The notes under the pieces: generated by a model
What the model saw: the letters and a program-made list of their open reading frames with translations, nothing else
Told to the model about the DNA's origin: nothing
Databases searched by the model: none
Shown: in pieces, positions 32,263 to 42,056 of the stretch
Position numbering within the stretch: position 1 is the first letter of the stretch
Layout of the letters: every line of letters starts with the position of its first letter
Assembly (NCBI GenBank): GCA_000828075.3
Contig: JXCB02000002.1
Span: forward strand, 586,648 to 650,647
Reading direction: 5' to 3'
DNA length: 64,000 bases
Source: Tolypothrix campylonemoides VB511288
Lineage (GTDB): Bacteria > Cyanobacteriota > Cyanobacteriia > Cyanobacteriales > Nostocaceae
Made by a program: the position numbers and the translations under genes

Positions 32263-33546
32263 TTACCCTACCCAAAGTTCTTGGGCAAATTTAAGAGCCA
32301 GTCTGGGAAGTAAGATAGCAAACACGCCAAGACTTAAGTATCCATGACGAGGATGGCGAGACAAGAACACACCAAAAGCTATACTCAGTGACACAATACC
32401 GTAAGCCAGACGAGCCAAGGAAATTGTACCTCCAGAGGCAAGCAGCAAACTTATGCCACACAAGCCATACATCACAGTGACTGGGGTTAACTGAGTGCGT
32501 AAATGCCATAACATATAACCGCCACCCAATACCACAACCGCGTTCAGTAAGTTATAGATAAACCAATCATCTGCGAATATCAACAAAAACGAGATTAAAG
32601 TATAAAAACCGCAGACAACAGGAAAACTAAGATGCTTGCCCAAGCGCCATAAATAATAACCATAGCCGACAACAATACCAAAAAACAGGGGATGTAAGTA
32701 GTTTTTTATGCCAAGAAACTCCCAATCTGATGTGCCTAGCGTGATTTGCAGCAGCATCTCTAACCAACCCTGCCAATAAAACCCTAATGTAGGTCGCCAT
32801 CCGCGTTGTGCGTGGAGAAATCCCAAAGCGTCGCCAAATTGAATTGCACAGTATAAGCTAAACAGAAGCACTCCAATTGCAGTGGCAAACCCAGCAACGT
32901 AGGCAATAAAGGGTCTGCGCTGTCTCCATGCTGCTAACAAAAATGCAGGTATCAACGCTAATCCTGTAGGGCGTGTTGCCGTTGCCATTGCACCCCAAAG
33001 GATAGTCCAGCGGTATCGCTTTTGATCAAAGGCTCGCAAAGCCGCAGTACTTAATAGTAAATATAGCCCCTCAGTGTAAATGACCGTGCCAAACATGGAC
33101 AACGGACACCAAGCCACCACAGCTGTTGTCCAACGCGCCTCCTTTCTGCCGTAATTTTCTTCTATCCAAAAGTAGATACAGTAAAGTGCTGCAAAAAATG
33201 CCAAGTTGTTTATGAGCGTACCTGCTACTTCAAATGGCAAGCCAAGCCTCATGAAACCCCAAATAAATAAGGGAAATAGGGGAAAAAATGCCAGATTGTG
33301 TTGTTCGCTATCATTGGCAAATTCATAACCGGATGTGGCGATCGCCCGGTAATGGACACTATCCCATGCATCAAACACCCCCCAGCCAAATTCAGGGGTA
33401 ATCCCTTCTGGTGGTGATCCCAAGTGTGGACCAACTAACAACATAGCAGCCCAAATCAATAATCGGCTGAGAAGCCAGATTACTGCAGGGAAAAGAAAGT
33501 CATTTTTCCATAAGACTTTTCTGATAAATATTTGAATTTCAGCCAT
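32263..33546 (-). CDS. PIG-V/GT-C mannosyltransferase-like membrane protein (copy 2)
   Basis: A 427-residue paralogue of the downstream gene. The shared blocks FGWGVFDAWDSVHYRAIATSGY, LAFFPLFPL, VIYTEGLYLLLSTAALRAFD and WGAMATATRPTG are nearly identical. Both copies keep the acidic loop residue and look intact. The C-terminal FAQELWVG also matches (FAQELWAG in the other). Divergence is concentrated in the loop after residue 270. The pair plus the DUF2079 gene probably act at the plasma membrane on lipid-linked surface polysaccharide; the sugar and acceptor cannot be read from sequence. Confidence 0.85.
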   Translation of the reverse strand: MAEIQIFIRKVLWKNDFLFPAVIWLLSRLLIWAAMLLVGPHLGSPPEGITPEFGWGVFDAWDSVHYRAIATSGYEFANDSEQHNLAFFPLFPLFIWGFMRLGLPFEVAGTLINNLAFFAALYCIYFWIEENYGRKEARWTTAVVAWCPLSMFGTVIYTEGLYLLLSTAALRAFDQKRYRWTILWGAMATATRPTGLALIPAFLLAAWRQRRPFIAYVAGFATAIGVLLFSLYCAIQFGDALGFLHAQRGWRPTLGFYWQGWLEMLLQITLGTSDWEFLGIKNYLHPLFFGIVVGYGYYLWRLGKHLSFPVVCGFYTLISFLLIFADDWFIYNLLNAVVVLGGGYMLWHLRTQLTPVTVMYGLCGISLLLASGGTISLARLAYGIVSLSIAFGVFLSRHPRHGYLSLGVFAILLPRLALKFAQELWVG

Positions 33547-34069
33547 AAGGTTGAGTGTTTTTCAAACTCCTCTATGCATCCATATTCTTATGGCTGTCAT
33601 CTCGTCAGTTACTAGTAATATTTTGCACATTCCACTCCTCCACCACCATAAGTAACCGCCTGAAAATAAACATAGCTGACAAAGTTTCAACTATTGACTA
33701 TCAGTAGTTATAATTTAGCTGCCTTCGATAAATTCTAAGCAATTCTATTTAAATATATAGTGCTTATATACACATTTTTTTACCAAAGAAAATTGATTTG
33801 GAAAGAGGTTCAAGGACACAATGCTTTGCGCCCCAACAGGTGGACAGGTGTAGAGCAAATCAATTCAAAATTGAAAAATTTACCTACACCCCTAAACCCG
33901 ATTCGCCAAGGCGATATCTTTATTATTAGAGAAAATTGCTCAATTCTTGTTTCAACCTCCCCATCTGGTGATCTCCTTATCAGCCTAAATAATAAATTAG
34001 ATACCAAGCTGCATATTTGTGCATCCCTGGCAATTTATATTAATGTAGTCTGTCAATTCTTAAACAATT
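33547..34069. other. intergenic region upstream of dxr
   Basis: 523 bases between divergent genes, holding both promoters. A plus-strand open frame here overlaps the dxr start in another frame and has no protein-like features, so it is not called. No operator was recognised. Confidence 0.4.
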
Positions 34070-35266
34070 GTGAAAGCAATAACTCTTCTTGGTTCCACTG
34101 GCTCTATCGGTACTCAGACTTTAGACATTGTGGCTCAATACCCCGATCAATTTCGGATTGTGGGGTTGGCATCTAGGAACAATGTAGAATTGTTGGCTTC
34201 TCAGATTCGGCAGTTTCGACCAAGAATAGCAGCTATCTGCTCTGAGGAGAAGTTGTCAGCACTGAAAGAAGCAATCAAAGACCTTGATCCCCAGCCGATT
34301 CTACTGGCTGGCGAGGCGGGAGTCATAGAAGTTGCTCGCTACGGAGATGCCCAAACCGTTGTTACGGGTATCGTTGGTTGTGCTGGGTTGCTACCTACCA
34401 TAGCAGCCATTGAAGCTGGCAAAGATATCGCCTTGGCGAACAAGGAAACCTTAATTGCTGGAGGTCCTGTAGTTTTACCTTTGATCGAAAAGCATCAAGT
34501 AAAATTACTACCAGCCGATTCTGAACATTCTGCCATATTTCAATGCCTGCAAGGTGTTCCAGATAAAGGTTTGCTACGTATTTTACTGACTGCATCCGGC
34601 GGTGCTTTCCGTGACTGGGCAGTAGAAAAGTTAGCAGAGGTCACAGTTGCTGATGCCCTCAAACATCCCAACTGGTCAATGGGACGTAAAATCACTGTTG
34701 ACTCTGCTACTTTAATGAATAAGGGTCTGGAAGTGATTGAGGCTCACTTCCTGTTTGGGTTGGATTACGAAAATATCGAGATTGTCATTCATCCCCAAAG
34801 TATTATTCACTCGCTAATTGAACTGCAAGATACCTCGGTACTCGCTCAACTCGGTTGGCCTGATATGCGCTTACCCTTACTGTATGCTTTATCTTGGCCT
34901 GAGCGCATCTACACCAATTGGGAACGCCTAGATTTAGTCAAAATTGGCAGTTTAACCTTCCGTGAACCAGATCATCAGAAGTATCCTTGCATGAAATTAG
35001 CTTATGCAGCAGGTAAAGCTGGGGGTTCGATGCCAGCTGTATTAAATGCGGCTAATGAGCAAGCTGTAGCTTTGTTTTTAGAAGAAAAAATTCGGTTTTT
35101 AGATATTCCTCGGTGCATTGAATGGGTGTGCGATCGCCACGCAAACGATAACCATCCAAATCCTTCTTTAGATGATATTTTGGCTGCAGATCAATGGGCA
35201 AGACAGGAAGTTTTAAAAGCAACTGAAAAGCTGCAAACTCCTTCGCGTATAATATCTTTGCGATAA
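34070..35266 (+). CDS. dxr: 1-deoxy-D-xylulose 5-phosphate reductoisomerase
   Basis: A 398-residue Dxr, the first committed step of the MEP isoprenoid pathway (DXP to MEP with NADPH). The NADPH-binding loop GSTGSIG is at residues 8-14. The active-site segments [23 protein letters not shown] and the metal-binding/flexible loop region GGAFRDW are intact. The start is GTG at 34070; it places the nucleotide-binding strand (MKAITLLG) at the very N-terminus, as in the family. The gene is transcribed alone and ends in a hairpin 38 bases after the stop. Confidence 0.97.
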   Translation: MKAITLLGSTGSIGTQTLDIVAQYPDQFRIVGLASRNNVELLASQIRQFRPRIAAICSEEKLSALKEAIKDLDPQPILLAGEAGVIEVARYGDAQTVVTGIVGCAGLLPTIAAIEAGKDIALANKETLIAGGPVVLPLIEKHQVKLLPADSEHSAIFQCLQGVPDKGLLRILLTASGGAFRDWAVEKLAEVTVADALKHPNWSMGRKITVDSATLMNKGLEVIEAHFLFGLDYENIEIVIHPQSIIHSLIELQDTSVLAQLGWPDMRLPLLYALSWPERIYTNWERLDLVKIGSLTFREPDHQKYPCMKLAYAAGKAGGSMPAVLNAANEQAVALFLEEKIRFLDIPRCIEWVCDRHANDNHPNPSLDDILAADQWARQEVLKATEKLQTPSRIISLR

Positions 35267-35303
35267 AAAGCTACTAGCAACGGTCGGTTTTTACTGCTTC
35301 TGT

Positions 35304-35340
35304 ATTTAGCGTTCAGCACTCAGTTGAACGCTAAATTATT
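35304..35340 (+). terminator. terminator of dxr
   Basis: ATTTAGCGTTCA and TGAACGCTAAAT form a perfect 12-base stem with an 8-base loop, followed by TATTTTG. Confidence 0.8.
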
Positions 35341-35655
35341 TTGATGCATAATTTTTACTTACTAGCTGAGTATAACAAGACAAACTAGCCATTCACTTGG
35401 GGATTTCCAACAAATAAATTATCCAATATGAGTGTGGGCTGAGCATCCTGTTTCCCCTCCAGCTTATAGGACGGGCTTCTAGCCCATCCCACAAGAAAAG
35501 TTGGATATTTTTTACTTTGGAAGTCGCTTATTACTCATTTTATAGTAGAAGTACCTAACAACAGATTCGGAGTATTTTCCCTCTGAAGTAATTTCTTCCT
35601 ACTACAAAATTGCGTATTTTATTTCTTAATACAGTCTTCGGGTATCTTTTTCAAC

Positions 35656-35821
35656 GGGAGCATCCCAAAGCAAGCAAAAACCTTATTTACCCTCATCCCC
35701 TAACCCCTTCTCCCGCTCTTAAGAAGGGGAATAAGAGTAGGACTTGACTCCCCTCTCCCCAATTGGGAGAGGGGTTGGGGGTGAGGGCAGAATGGCAAGT
35801 GTGTAAAATTGGGATGCTCCC
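35656..35821. repeat. nested palindromic MITE-like element
   Basis: Outer arms GGGAGCATCCCAA (35656-35668) and TTGGGATGCTCCC (35809-35821) are perfect inverted copies. Inside, CCCTCATCCCC...CTTCTCCC pairs loosely with GGGAGAGGGGTTGGGGGTGAGGG. This two-layer design is the same as at 36594-36789 and 37745-37865. Confidence 0.65.
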
Positions 35822-36167
35822 TTTTCAACTGACTAAATATTAAATTTTCTTATTTTCAATAATACGATAACAGATTTTTTTTATACTTCTTTTCGGAAAA
35901 ATTTCCTATATAGACTGTATCAAAAAACTGTAGCAAACAATCAAAAGATTTTTTTTAATTATTTCTTAAAGAAGGTTTTACGGCATACGAATTTTTTCAT
36001 TGTTTTATTGTATAGTGAGCGCAGAACAATTACAGGAAAAAGCTCAAGTAAAATTTTGGTTTTACTTGGGTAAAAGAGCGTTTACATCTGTAATTGTTAC
36101 ATTCACTAAACTTTTTCTCCTCCAATACCTTCATTGGTAAGACTATTCTAAAGGAAGCGGTGTATCT

Positions 36168-36365
36168 ATGTTTGCGACCGTGATTGTGTCTTGGATTGTC
36201 TTCACCTTATTAGTAAAAGTCGTGAAAACGACCATGAAGACTGGGTTTATTGCTGCCGTCACTATTGTTTTATTGCATGCTGCTTTTGGTATTAGTCCTC
36301 AAGATATTTGGCATCAAATAATACTGGTGCCTCAAACCTTGTCCCAAGTTGTTAGGGTTAGGTAA
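36168..36365 (+). CDS. small membrane protein
   Basis: A 65-residue protein with two hydrophobic segments (residues ~3-19 and ~25-42) and a short amphipathic tail (SPQDIWHQIILVPQTLSQVV). A good AAAGGAAG site lies about 10 bases before the ATG. A strong hairpin 160 bases downstream completes a one-gene unit. I do not recognise the family; small two-helix proteins of this kind occur in many cyanobacteria. Function unknown. Confidence 0.65.
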   Translation: MFATVIVSWIVFTLLVKVVKTTMKTGFIAAVTIVLLHAAFGISPQDIWHQIILVPQTLSQVVRVR

Positions 36366-36593
36366 TACCATTTTTTTAGTGTTAGTAGTTAGTAGTTAGT
36401 TTTGAAGAAGAACTCACAACGCTGAACTCAGAAATCAGCAATGCTTCCAGTGGGGTAGCTGCAGAATTCTTCCTTAAAAAATACTACTAACTACTAATAC
36501 CAATTCTTTTTAAAGATGCATAGAATGAGCCTGGCGAGCCAGGCTTTGTTTGTTTAAGCCCAGCGTAGGAATAACCACGAATAATCTAAGATG
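36366..36593 (+). other. repeat-bearing spacer with terminator
   Basis: TTAGTAGTTAGTAGT (36382-36396) and its perfect complement (36483-36497) enclose ~86 bases, and TAATACCA occurs just outside on both sides (36363-36370, 36495-36502). AGCCTGG-CGAG-CCAGGCT with a T-rich tail at 36528-36555 is a probable terminator for the small membrane protein gene. Confidence 0.55.
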
Positions 36594-36789
36594 ACGTGAG
36601 TTCTGGTGAACCTCTCCCACCCAACCTCCCTCTCTTTGTAGGAGAGGGAGGAGCTACGTAAAAATGGGATTTTTAAGCCTCTGCCAGTAAAGAAAGCTGC
36701 TCCTCTTCCCAAACCTCCTAGGGGAGGGTTAAAAAGAGGTGGACAGAGGAATGGAAGCGGGATCAAATCAGGATACATCGAACTCACGT
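36594..36789. repeat. nested palindromic element touching the thioesterase stop
   Basis: Outer arms ACGTGAGTTC (36594-36603) and GAACTCACGT (36780-36789) are perfect inverted copies; inner CCTCTC/GAGAGG-type palindromes fill the middle. The right arm ends on the thioesterase stop codon. Confidence 0.6.
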
Positions 36790-37295
36790 TAAGATGGTTG
36801 ATTTTTTGATCCTGAAAGTCGTGCCAAAGCATCCTTGACAGTTGTAGGCAACTGACGCATAATCTTGCCTCTTTCACGATCTAATGCCACTAAAGTCACC
36901 TTGGCAGTGACATATAACTGTTGTCTATCTAGCGATTCAATTGCATAATCCCAGTTGATGCGAACACCAGTCACCTCAGCCATGCGCGTTTTGACTACCG
37001 CAGCCGCACCTAACTGAAGAGGACGGTGATAGCGGATCAAGAGTTCTACAACAGGCAAATCACAGCCCAAAGCGACCAAATCAGCATATTCGATCCCAAT
37101 AGCTCGGAAGCATTCCACCCGCGCTTCTTCCAACCACGCTATGTAGGAACCGTGCCAGACAATGCCTGCATAGTCTGTATGATGCGGGTTAACTCTTATG
37201 GGATATTCAAACCAATTTTCCAAGGAACTGCTTGCAGGAGTGTCAATGGCACTCGTTGATGAAAGTTGTGGTTGTTGTGATTTTTCCTCGGGCAT
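36789..37295 (-). CDS. hotdog-fold acyl-CoA thioesterase, YbgC/4HBT type
   Basis: A 168-residue thioesterase. The hotdog domain (residues ~25-155) has the active-site pattern RVNPHHTDYAGIVWHGSYIAWLEEARVECFR, with the catalytic Asp in HTDYAGIV. Relatives hydrolyse short or aromatic acyl-CoA esters; the cyanobacterial one that makes dihydroxynaphthoate for phylloquinone is of this type, but that assignment is not proven here. The start is set at the ATG at 37295 (MPEEKSQQ); a TTG 36 bases upstream is also in frame. Residues 1-25 are Ser/Gln-rich and probably disordered. Confidence 0.85.
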   Translation of the reverse strand: MPEEKSQQPQLSSTSAIDTPASSSLENWFEYPIRVNPHHTDYAGIVWHGSYIAWLEEARVECFRAIGIEYADLVALGCDLPVVELLIRYHRPLQLGAAAVVKTRMAEVTGVRINWDYAIESLDRQQLYVTAKVTLVALDRERGKIMRQLPTTVKDALARLSGSKNQPS

Positions 37296-37436
37296 ATTAA
37301 AGTTTGTTGCAGCTAAAAATAGATTTTCCAAATATGAAATAGCATAAAGTTAGATATTCTGTGCAATTTGTTCATAAAAAACCTCACCTGAGATCTTGCA
37401 CCTGTTGCAACAGTGAGGATGCGAAGCCTCCAAACC

Positions 37437-37465
37437 CTCGTTACCAGGTTGAACCTGGTAACGAG
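37437..37465. repeat. CTCGTTACCAGGTT palindrome, dispersed cyanobacterial repeat
   Basis: A perfect 14-base inverted repeat with a single-base centre, followed by GAGCCTCGGGCTC. Repeats of this wording are common between genes in Nostocales. Confidence 0.65.
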
Positions 37466-37744
37466 ATATTATTAGAGCCTCGGGCTCTTGTTAAGTGCAT
37501 TCGACCCGTCAATTCTGGGTTGACACAGTAGTAGCTGACATTCTTTCTTATTTCTATTTCCAAGCGTGCATAAGTTGATTTTGCTTACCCTAGTAAGAGT
37601 ACAGCAAGGAAAGCTCAGGAAGGCTTAACTTCCATTGTACTAATCAAATCATTCTTGGTACACATAATTATTTTTTTGTCAATGGGTTTTTAATTTTTTA
37701 TTTTACAGTTTCCGGAGTAAAAAGCGTTAAGGAAAAAGCGTCTT

Positions 37745-37865
37745 ATATCATGTCCGGATAAACACTTATAAAAAACGAATAACCTCACCCCAACCCTCTC
37801 CTTCTTAAGGAGAGGGTTGGGGTGAGGTAAAGCAGGAATTATAAGTAATTAAACGGACATGATAT
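37745..37865. repeat. nested palindromic MITE-like element
   Basis: Three concentric inverted pairs: ATATCATGTCCG / CGGACATGATAT at the ends, ACTTATAA / TTATAAGT inside, and CCTCACCCCAACCCTCTCC / GGAGAGGGTTGGGGTGAGG at the centre with a TTCTTAA loop. The whole can fold as one long hairpin. Confidence 0.75.
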
Positions 37866-37991
37866 TACGCCGTGAATTTATTCATGAAGAATAAAGGCTC
37901 TTTTTCCTTGTTGTTCAATCCCCTGAATTTATTCGTGAGGATTTAATCAGCACTCAACACTAATAAATTGCAGACACAAGAAGGTTTTTTT

Positions 37992-40082
37992 ATGCATATT
38001 CCTAATCGGTTTTTTAGAGTGGTTTTTGTTACACTACTGATTTCTCTGAGTTCTGGAATGGCATTCCCAGGAACTCGTCTAATGACTGCAAATGCAAAGC
38101 CACAGCCAGATTCGAGAAAAAGCGTTCAGGCTTTACCTCAAAACAATAACCAATCTCAGGTCACGCGGCTCAACCAAGAGGGGATCAAACTCTCTGGGCA
38201 AGGTAAATTTGCACAAGCATTGCAGACATTAGAAAAAGCGTTAGCTATGAGCCAAAAAAATGAAGAACGCTCTGTACATGCTGCAACGCTCAACAACATT
38301 GGTAGAGTTTACCAAAACCAAGGTCAATATTCGCAAGCACTCAAATATTATCTGCAAGCTTTACGCATTAATAAAGAACTTCAGCTTGACGAAAAAACTC
38401 CAGGACAGGCTCATATTGCTTTGGGCAAAACCTACAGCAATTTAGGTTACTTATTTGAGCGACTTCAAAAACCAGAGTTAGCAATTTTCTTTTACAAACA
38501 TTGCGTTATCAATCGTGAGAAAGTTCGTTTGAACCCAGCAGCGTTTTCTGTAGCGCAAATAGATGCCTACAATTTGACTGTTGCTCAGACATACCGCACG
38601 CTAGGTGAAGCATTACTAAAGGGCAAGCGTATCAAGGAAGCGCTACGGATTATGGATTTGGTGAAAGTGGAAGAACTCGAAGAGTATCTCCACAACGTCC
38701 AGGGTAATCAACTGACTGTCAAAGGGATTGAAATCATACCACCAGAACGACAAATTAAACAAAAGTTGGATAAAACCCTAGATGATGCTGTTACCCAAGG
38801 TAAAGAATTGGTAACACTGCGCAAGATTCCTCCAGAATCGCGAACACCGCAACAGAAACAGCGGATTGAGGAATTGGTGGCGACTCAGCAAAAAATTCTT
38901 AATGAATTCTATGATTTTATCTCTAGTCCCACAGTGACGGCACAAGTAAAGCAAATTAGTCGCACAGCAAGGCAGCAAAATTTGAACCTAGAAAGCCTCA
39001 ATGCAATTCGGGATAATTTGGCACGATTGCCAGAAAAATCCGTACTTCTGTATCCCCTCGTTTTAAAAGACAGTTTGGAATTAATCCTGGTCACTCCAGA
39101 ATCTCCGCCTATTCATCGTACCGTTGCTGTCAAGCGAAAAAATTTTTACCAGACAATTGCTGCTTTTCGCCAAGGCTTAGAAAATCGCACTACCGAAGAT
39201 GTCAAAACACCCGCAAGGCAATTATATGACTGGTTAATCAAACCGATAGAAAACGACCTGAAGCAAACAGGTACACAAACGCTAATTTACGCACCAGATG
39301 ACCAGTTGCGCTACATTCCTCTAGCGGCTCTGTATGATGGCAAACAATGGCTCGTGCAGCGCTTTGGTGTGAATCACATCACCGCAGCCAGCTTGACTAA
39401 CTTTAACACCCCTAGGGAATCTAATGTGCGCGTTTTAGCTGCTGCCTTTACCAAAGGTAGTTACGCGGTCAAAGTAGCTAATCGTCAGCTTACCTTTTCT
39501 GGGTTACCCTTTGCACAACAGGAAGTGGAAAGTTTAGCCGCTAGTGTCCCAGGAACAACGAAAATTTTAGATGATGCTTTTAGCCTCAAGACCACTGTGC
39601 CGCAAATGGACGATCATACAATTGTTCATTTAGCAACTCATGCGGCGTTTGTTGTGGGTAAGCCGGAAGATTCTTTTATCTTGTTTGGGAATGGCGATCG
39701 CGCTAGCCTCAGAGATGTCGCTACCTGGTCTTTACCTCGTGTTGATTTAGTTGTGTTGAGTGCTTGTGAAACCGGTTTAGGAGGAAAGCTAGGTAACGGT
39801 GAAGAAATTCTCGGCTTTGGTTACCAAATTCAAAAAACTGGTGCCCAGTCTGCTATTGCTTCGTTGTGGGCTGTAGATGATGGTGGTACGCAGTCTTTAA
39901 TGAGTTCTTTTTATGCCTTGCTACCCTCAGGCAAGTTGACAAAAGCTCAAGCTTTACGACAGGCGCAAATTGCTTTGATTACAGGAAATTTTCCTGTAGC
40001 TGTTCAACAACAAGGCATCGGTAGTAGCCTCAGTCACCCTTACTATTGGGCACCGTTTATTTTGATTGGAAATGGTTTGTAA
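37992..40082 (+). CDS. exported TPR and CHAT-domain protein
   Basis: About 696 residues. A signal peptide (residues ~1-30, FFRVVFVTLLISLSSGMAFP) is followed by TPR repeats (residues ~55-220: AQALQTLEKALAMSQK, ALKYYLQALRINKEL), a coiled-coil linker, and a C-terminal CHAT domain. The caspase-like dyad is intact: His in VHLATHAAF and Cys in LSACETGLGG. CHAT proteins are peptidases often activated through their TPRs; the target is unknown. The start is the ATG at 37992, because AGAAGG lies 8 bases upstream; an in-frame TTG at 37968 has no such site. The signal peptide implies a periplasmic location. Confidence 0.88.
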   Translation: MHIPNRFFRVVFVTLLISLSSGMAFPGTRLMTANAKPQPDSRKSVQALPQNNNQSQVTRLNQEGIKLSGQGKFAQALQTLEKALAMSQKNEERSVHAATLNNIGRVYQNQGQYSQALKYYLQALRINKELQLDEKTPGQAHIALGKTYSNLGYLFERLQKPELAIFFYKHCVINREKVRLNPAAFSVAQIDAYNLTVAQTYRTLGEALLKGKRIKEALRIMDLVKVEELEEYLHNVQGNQLTVKGIEIIPPERQIKQKLDKTLDDAVTQGKELVTLRKIPPESRTPQQKQRIEELVATQQKILNEFYDFISSPTVTAQVKQISRTARQQNLNLESLNAIRDNLARLPEKSVLLYPLVLKDSLELILVTPESPPIHRTVAVKRKNFYQTIAAFRQGLENRTTEDVKTPARQLYDWLIKPIENDLKQTGTQTLIYAPDDQLRYIPLAALYDGKQWLVQRFGVNHITAASLTNFNTPRESNVRVLAAAFTKGSYAVKVANRQLTFSGLPFAQQEVESLAASVPGTTKILDDAFSLKTTVPQMDDHTIVHLATHAAFVVGKPEDSFILFGNGDRASLRDVATWSLPRVDLVVLSACETGLGGKLGNGEEILGFGYQIQKTGAQSAIASLWAVDDGGTQSLMSSFYALLPSGKLTKAQALRQAQIALITGNFPVAVQQQGIGSSLSHPYYWAPFILIGNGL

Positions 40083-40400
40083 GTCTTTTTGCTTGCTAAT
40101 TTGAATTGACACTCAGATGACTGTCAAGATGGTTTAGATACTTACTAGATACTAGTACTGATCGGCGGAAATAAAGCCACCATACCCTAGAAGCCGTGCG
40201 TCTCCACAAAGCAAGCCGAAGTTTGCGCTCTCTCGCATTTTGAATGCGTGAATTAGGGGTAGCGGTACTAGGTAGCAATGCTCATGAGCTTTGAAATAAG
40301 GTGCTTTGGGTATTAAAGTTATGAGTTTCGAGTTAATGAGTTACTAGTTACGATTTATTAACTTTTAACTTTTAACTCTGAACTCCTAACTTTTTAAGTT
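40083..40400. other. intergenic region with heptamer-type repeats
   Basis: 318 bases between convergent genes; no ORF supported. Near 40350-40395 the tract AACTTTTAACTTTTAACTCTGAACTCC is a heptamer-type repeat. Confidence 0.45.
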
Positions 40401-40745
40401 CTAACACCGCTTGGCTAACGTTTTATTACCTACACTGTTTTGCATAGGATGCTTGACTATATTGGCAAGTTCCTGTAATTGGTTAACTGCCTCTGCACCC
40501 TCTAACTTCATTAATTCGCGATCATCCCGCATCTCTGTCCAAGTGATCCCGTAATCGGACACTAAAAACCGAATGAGATGATTTTCTCCCAGGCTAACCA
40601 TAAACGAAGCACTATTCATTTGGTCGCCGCAGGTATAGCACGAGGCAGGGTATCCACGCCTCTCCAGAACGATTGCTAAAGCTTGCAAGTTCATTACTAA
40701 GTCCTGGACAAATTGCCGATGTTGTTGTGCGAGTCTCAGAAACAC
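40401..40745 (-). CDS. DUF1815 family protein
   Basis: A 114-residue soluble protein of the cyanobacterium-specific DUF1815 family. The core is recognisable (FLRLAQQHRQFVQDLVMNLQALAIVLERRGYPASCYTCGDQ, then VSDYGITWTEMRDDRELMKLEGAEAV). A CxxC pair (CYTCG) could bind metal or form a disulfide. No function is established. The last ~15 residues (HPMQNSVGNKTLAKRC) lie outside the core. It is a single-gene unit. Confidence 0.82.
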   Translation of the reverse strand: MFLRLAQQHRQFVQDLVMNLQALAIVLERRGYPASCYTCGDQMNSASFMVSLGENHLIRFLVSDYGITWTEMRDDRELMKLEGAEAVNQLQELANIVKHPMQNSVGNKTLAKRC

Positions 40746-41715
40746 TTTTTCCCTCCAAACACCACAGTCATTTGAGTTGCTTTTATATTTTCTTTAGATT
40801 TTCCTACCAAGTGGTATTGTAAACTATTCATTACAATTCATAGATACATATATATTCATGAATTGGCTACCAAATTCAGGGTAGTCGATATAGTTTTTGC
40901 GTGTCGTATCAAAATATTCAGTTTGCAGACCTAAAATATCGGACAGGATTGCTAGTCTTTATATTGTCTTTACATTCACTCAAAGTAGATGGTATTTCAA
41001 GCAATCCGATTTAAGGGTAACTCATATTCGGCACAAGTCAACTCCCGAAAATACCGAATATTATATTTTTCTTGGCTACTTTTAGGTTAACTTGCCACCT
41101 TACCTTGCTGCCAGGAACGTGAGCTTCTTTTGAGAGTGTTTTTTTCAGAGTGTTTAACTATGTATATATTTTGTAAAATTTGTGTCAACCGCTAAGCAGT
41201 GCAAAAATTTTGAGGTATATACACCAACTTCTCTAGGCGATACGGCAGAACTGGTAGATGACCATGTGTAGATTGAAATTCTCGATTGGGATCGGTAACT
41301 GGTTTGACAGTGAGTATCTATACAGGAAAATTCTCTAATCCACAATCTCAAGTGTAAACCCAAATCGTTTGACTTAACACTGACAATAACTAAACCCAAG
41401 ATAACCATGTTGCCATTTAGGCAGATATTTTTTTGACATTCTTGTAGTTATCGATTTATACTTAGTTGAATAACCGCTTAAAAGAATCAAACATACGCTT
41501 TTTCAATAGTCTCAAGCCTCAAAATTACGAAAAAGCGTGAGTAACAATAGCTTTTTTACATACAATCTGATCGAATACAATTACCTCACCAATTATACTC
41601 TACATAGTAAATTCGATAGAACCAATAGTAAATAAATTAACAAACAAGAAACTAAGACAGCCTGGGTAGTTACCCCAGGCTATCTATTGTGTAGGGAAAT
41701 TATCTAAGCTTCGGT
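40746..41715. other. 970-base intergenic region
   Basis: Two short open frames here (around 40897-41085 and 41154-41408) have no protein-like composition or ribosome binding sites and are not called. A terminator lies at its right end. Otherwise nothing recognised. Confidence 0.4.
41659..41681 (-). terminator. hairpin after the DUF2839 gene
   Basis: AGCCTGGGTA and TACCCCAGGCT pair across two loop bases with one bulge, 35 bases after the stop of the minus-strand gene. Confidence 0.65.
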
Positions 41716-41931
41716 TTAGACAACTTGCCACCAACCGAAAGCTGGACCAATGAAACGAACTGTTACCCAAGCTACAACCAACGCACCAATACCAACCCAC
41801 GTCAGACGGGTTGACAATTTTACAAGTTTTTCTGCTTGGGTTTTGGTAATAGGAACCCACGGCAAGATGCGAGTTGTATCTTGACCGTATTTTTCTCCCA
41901 ATGCGGCTTTACGACGCTTTGCTTCACCCAT
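41716..41931 (-). CDS. DUF2839 family small membrane protein
   Basis: A 71-residue protein starting with the family signature MGEAKRRKAALGEKYG. A single membrane segment covers residues ~45-66 (WVGIGALVVAWVTVRFIGPAF). DUF2839 is restricted to cyanobacteria and relatives and has no assigned role. It is a separate unit ending in a hairpin; the degenerate helicase gene starts its own unit upstream on the same strand. Confidence 0.85.
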   Translation of the reverse strand: MGEAKRRKAALGEKYGQDTTRILPWVPITKTQAEKLVKLSTRLTWVGIGALVVAWVTVRFIGPAFGWWQVV

Positions 41932-42056
41932 AGTGTTAAAAATGAATCTCTGCTAAGGGTGATAATAGCGCTTGGTTGGAAGCGAGTGCTAGAAAATATG
42001 CAAAACTCAAAATTGTGGCTTCCTAGCTTGCGCAAGAAGGCAAGCAGGCGAGAACC

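Larger units (their letters stand above)
35267..36167. other. 901-base intergenic region with palindromic elements
   Basis: No ORF. Contains the dxr terminator, a small GGACGGGCT/AGCCCATCC hairpin near 35471-35492, and a nested palindromic element at 35656-35821. AAAGGAAG near 36150-36157 is the ribosome binding site of the following small gene. Confidence 0.5.
37296..37991. other. intergenic region with two palindromic repeats
   Basis: No ORF. Holds the promoters of the divergent thioesterase and CHAT genes, the CTCGTTACC palindrome and the nested element listed separately. Confidence 0.45.

Noticed and set aside
33760..34176. A 138-codon plus-strand open frame overlapping the dxr start
   Set aside because: It overlaps the conserved NADPH-binding N-terminus of dxr in another frame, lacks a ribosome binding site and has no domain-like pattern.
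41231..41260. A tRNA-like stretch (GGCGATACGGCAGAACTGGT)
   Set aside because: No acceptor stem or T-arm consensus follows at the right distance, so no cloverleaf can be drawn.
40897..41408. Two short open frames in the DUF1815-DUF2839 gap
   Set aside because: No ribosome binding site, odd composition and no family resemblance; more likely chance frames in AT-rich DNA.
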